The translations under genes were made by a program, and so were the position numbers. Shown here one piece after another: positions 63,051-64,000 of a DNA stretch of 64,000 nt (within the stretch, counting starts at the first letter, position 1; every line of letters begins with the position of its first letter). Origin of the DNA: Halalkalicoccus sp. CGA53 (GTDB lineage: Archaea > Halobacteriota > Halobacteria > Halobacteriales > Halalkalicoccaceae); the NCBI RefSeq assembly GCF_036429475.1, contig NZ_CP144124.1, forward strand, positions 186,001 to 250,000, written 5' to 3'. The notes beneath the pieces were generated by a model, which had not been told where the DNA came from, made no database searches, and worked only from the letters and a program-made list of their open reading frames with translations.

Positions 63051-63394
63051 CCTCTCACACAGCGGTTTTCCTGAGTTGCCCACCCGAAGAGATAGTCCAA
63101 TCGCTGTACGGACCATCTCTCACAGCGGGTTTCCTGAGTTAAACGCATGAGGGAACCACCTTCACTTCATTTCCACCATGCTTACTACTACTATACTACT
63201 TATAACTAGGTGTAGTAGTAGTAGTTACCGGTAGTAGATAACGAGAAAACACGAACACAGGGGCACGTCTGACAGCGGTTTTCCTGAGTTATCCTTCTAA
63301 AATCTCACTCTATTTATAAGGGTGTGATGTGATGGTTGCTCGTCTTCTCGTAGATCGTCTCGTGCGGAACTCAGGAAAACCGCTGTGTGAGTGG
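63051..63394. other. Replication origin with four ORB-like repeats and a trinucleotide A/T-rich element
   Basis: The repeat CTCACA-CAGCGGTTTTCCTGAGTT occurs directly at about 63054-63077, 63117-63140 and 63268-63290, and inverted at 63369-63391 (AACTCAGGAAAACCGCTGTG). Between the second and third copies lies an A/T-rich element (63180-63240) built from ACT and TAG trinucleotides that can pair as a hairpin, a likely unwinding element. A second A/T-rich patch is at 63298-63322. Location directly upstream of an orc1 gene is the standard haloarchaeal origin layout. Confidence 0.8.
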
Positions 63395-63443
63395 TCCACC
63401 GTGGTTCGGTACTATCATCGGTACCTTCGATTGTACTGTTTAA

Positions 63444-63489
63444 CCTTGTGCAACACTCACTCCGATCTACTGCCTCTTGTTGCACAAGG
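63444..63489. repeat. Spaced palindrome, copy 3 of 3
   Basis: CCTTGTGCAACA (63444-63455) and TGTTGCACAAGG (63478-63489) are a perfect 12-bp inverted repeat, 46 bases in total, 54 bases beyond the last ORB. The position beside the origin raises the possibility that the palindrome is a partition or copy-control site. Confidence 0.8.
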
Positions 63490-63579
63490 CCATCCAATTT
63501 TCTGTTCGCTCGGTCCAATCGATGCTACGGTCACAAACTAAAACGGCAAGCAGAACAGTGACGGCGGGGATGTGGAGCT

Positions 63580-64000
63580 TCAGAACTGATCGTAATAGTC
63601 CATTTCACGGTCGTCGATTTCCTTTTGTACGTCTGAGTCGACTCCCTCGCTCGTGTCCACGACGTCACCTGCCGTTGACTCCTCCTCGGGTGGCACATCC
63701 GGCGGGGACTGTTCTACCTGCTTATCGACCGATGGCTCAGATAGTATGGCAATCCCCTCGGAATCACTCTCATCGGAAACTGGTTCGCATATCTCCACGT
63801 CATCAGTACGATCGTCACACCACGCCTCGACCGAGGAGAGCTTACTTGTCTCGGGACCATACATCACGAGATCTTCGTCCATTTCCCGATCGTCGTTAGG
63901 GACGACCGCGATCCGCCATTCGGTCGGGTCGGGGACGTCGTTGCTCCCGTACTCTCCGAACAGGACTTCAGGCACGAGGGGATCGTAGATGTACGACCAA
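63580..64000 (-). CDS. C-terminal part of an unrecognised acidic protein, cut by the window edge
   Basis: The minus-strand frame is open to the edge of the window and reads WSYIYDPLVPEVLFGEYGSN, then DPTEWRIAVVPNDDREMDED, ending in a long acidic Ser/Glu/Asp-rich tail and MDYYDQF. The visible part is 139 codons. Its GTG at 63975 is not needed as a start because coding sequence continues upstream. The disordered acidic tail is typical of haloarchaeal plasmid-borne proteins, but I do not recognise the family. It points away from the origin. Confidence 0.6.
   Translation of the reverse strand, partial: WSYIYDPLVPEVLFGEYGSNDVPDPTEWRIAVVPNDDREMDEDLVMYGPETSKLSSVEAWCDDRTDDVEICEPVSDESDSEGIAILSEPSVDKQVEQSPPDVPPEEESTAGDVVDTSEGVDSDVQKEIDDREMDYYDQF

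Noticed and set aside
63180-63240. A CRISPR or tandem-repeat array.
   Set aside because: The repeats are trinucleotides with no spacers, and the position between ORB repeats fits an unwinding element.

Overview
The window is from a halophilic archaeon (class Halobacteria). Predicted proteins are strongly acidic. Haloarchaea-type families are present: two Orc1/Cdc6 initiators, an archaeal ether-lipid prenyltransferase, a TRAM protein, a HalOD1 protein, a FilR1-type regulator and an Lrp regulator. Many genes look leaderless, with a TATA box about 27 bases upstream of the ATG. Two initiator genes, an origin with ORB-type repeats, many broken IS copies and gene remnants suggest a secondary replicon or a plasmid-derived part of a chromosome. 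No rRNA, tRNA or CRISPR array was seen.

Region 1 (1-10.2 kb) is accessory DNA. It holds a decayed zinc-ribbon/coiled-coil cassette, an HExxH metallopeptidase whose C-tail carries seven VRDHR motifs, a regulator with a broken PIN-like partner, a cupin, an IS5-type element carrying a peroxiredoxin gene between its ends (8-bp target duplication), a small HTH gene and a frameshifted second IS.

Region 2 (10.2-33.4 kb) is the most unusual part: one minus-strand operon of six genes with overlapping or abutting ends. They encode, in transcription order, a shortened LCAT-like hydrolase, a 918-aa protein with a hydrophobic hairpin, a DUF6603-type protein (1214 aa), a 1259-aa protein, a giant 3225-aa protein and an 861-aa protein with lamin-tail-like domains. 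The giant protein carries the same VRDHR motif in its linkers as the metallopeptidase 9 kb away. This links the two loci and suggests a multi-protein system with no established role that I know of.

Region 3 (34-49 kb) mixes a TumE-like toxin-antitoxin pair, IS remnants, a decaying PD-(D/E)XK nuclease cassette, and a nitrogen-scavenging set: formamidase, gamma-glutamyltransferase, DUF1989 protein, sodium:solute symporter with small partner, ureohydrolase and M20 carbamoylase. Two MITE-like units share their ends with a broken IS1595-type element nearby.

Region 4 (49-64 kb) is a replication and repair block: PadR regulator, family B DNA polymerase, RecA/RadA-like protein, SRAP protein, first Orc1/Cdc6, a DUF6788-like gene, a second zinc-ribbon/coiled-coil cassette, UbiA prenyltransferase, regulators, second Orc1/Cdc6 and an ORB origin. 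Three copies of a 45-46 bp spaced palindrome lie at 219, 55005 and 63444. A motif resembling the ORB core precedes both orc1 genes and the radA-like gene.
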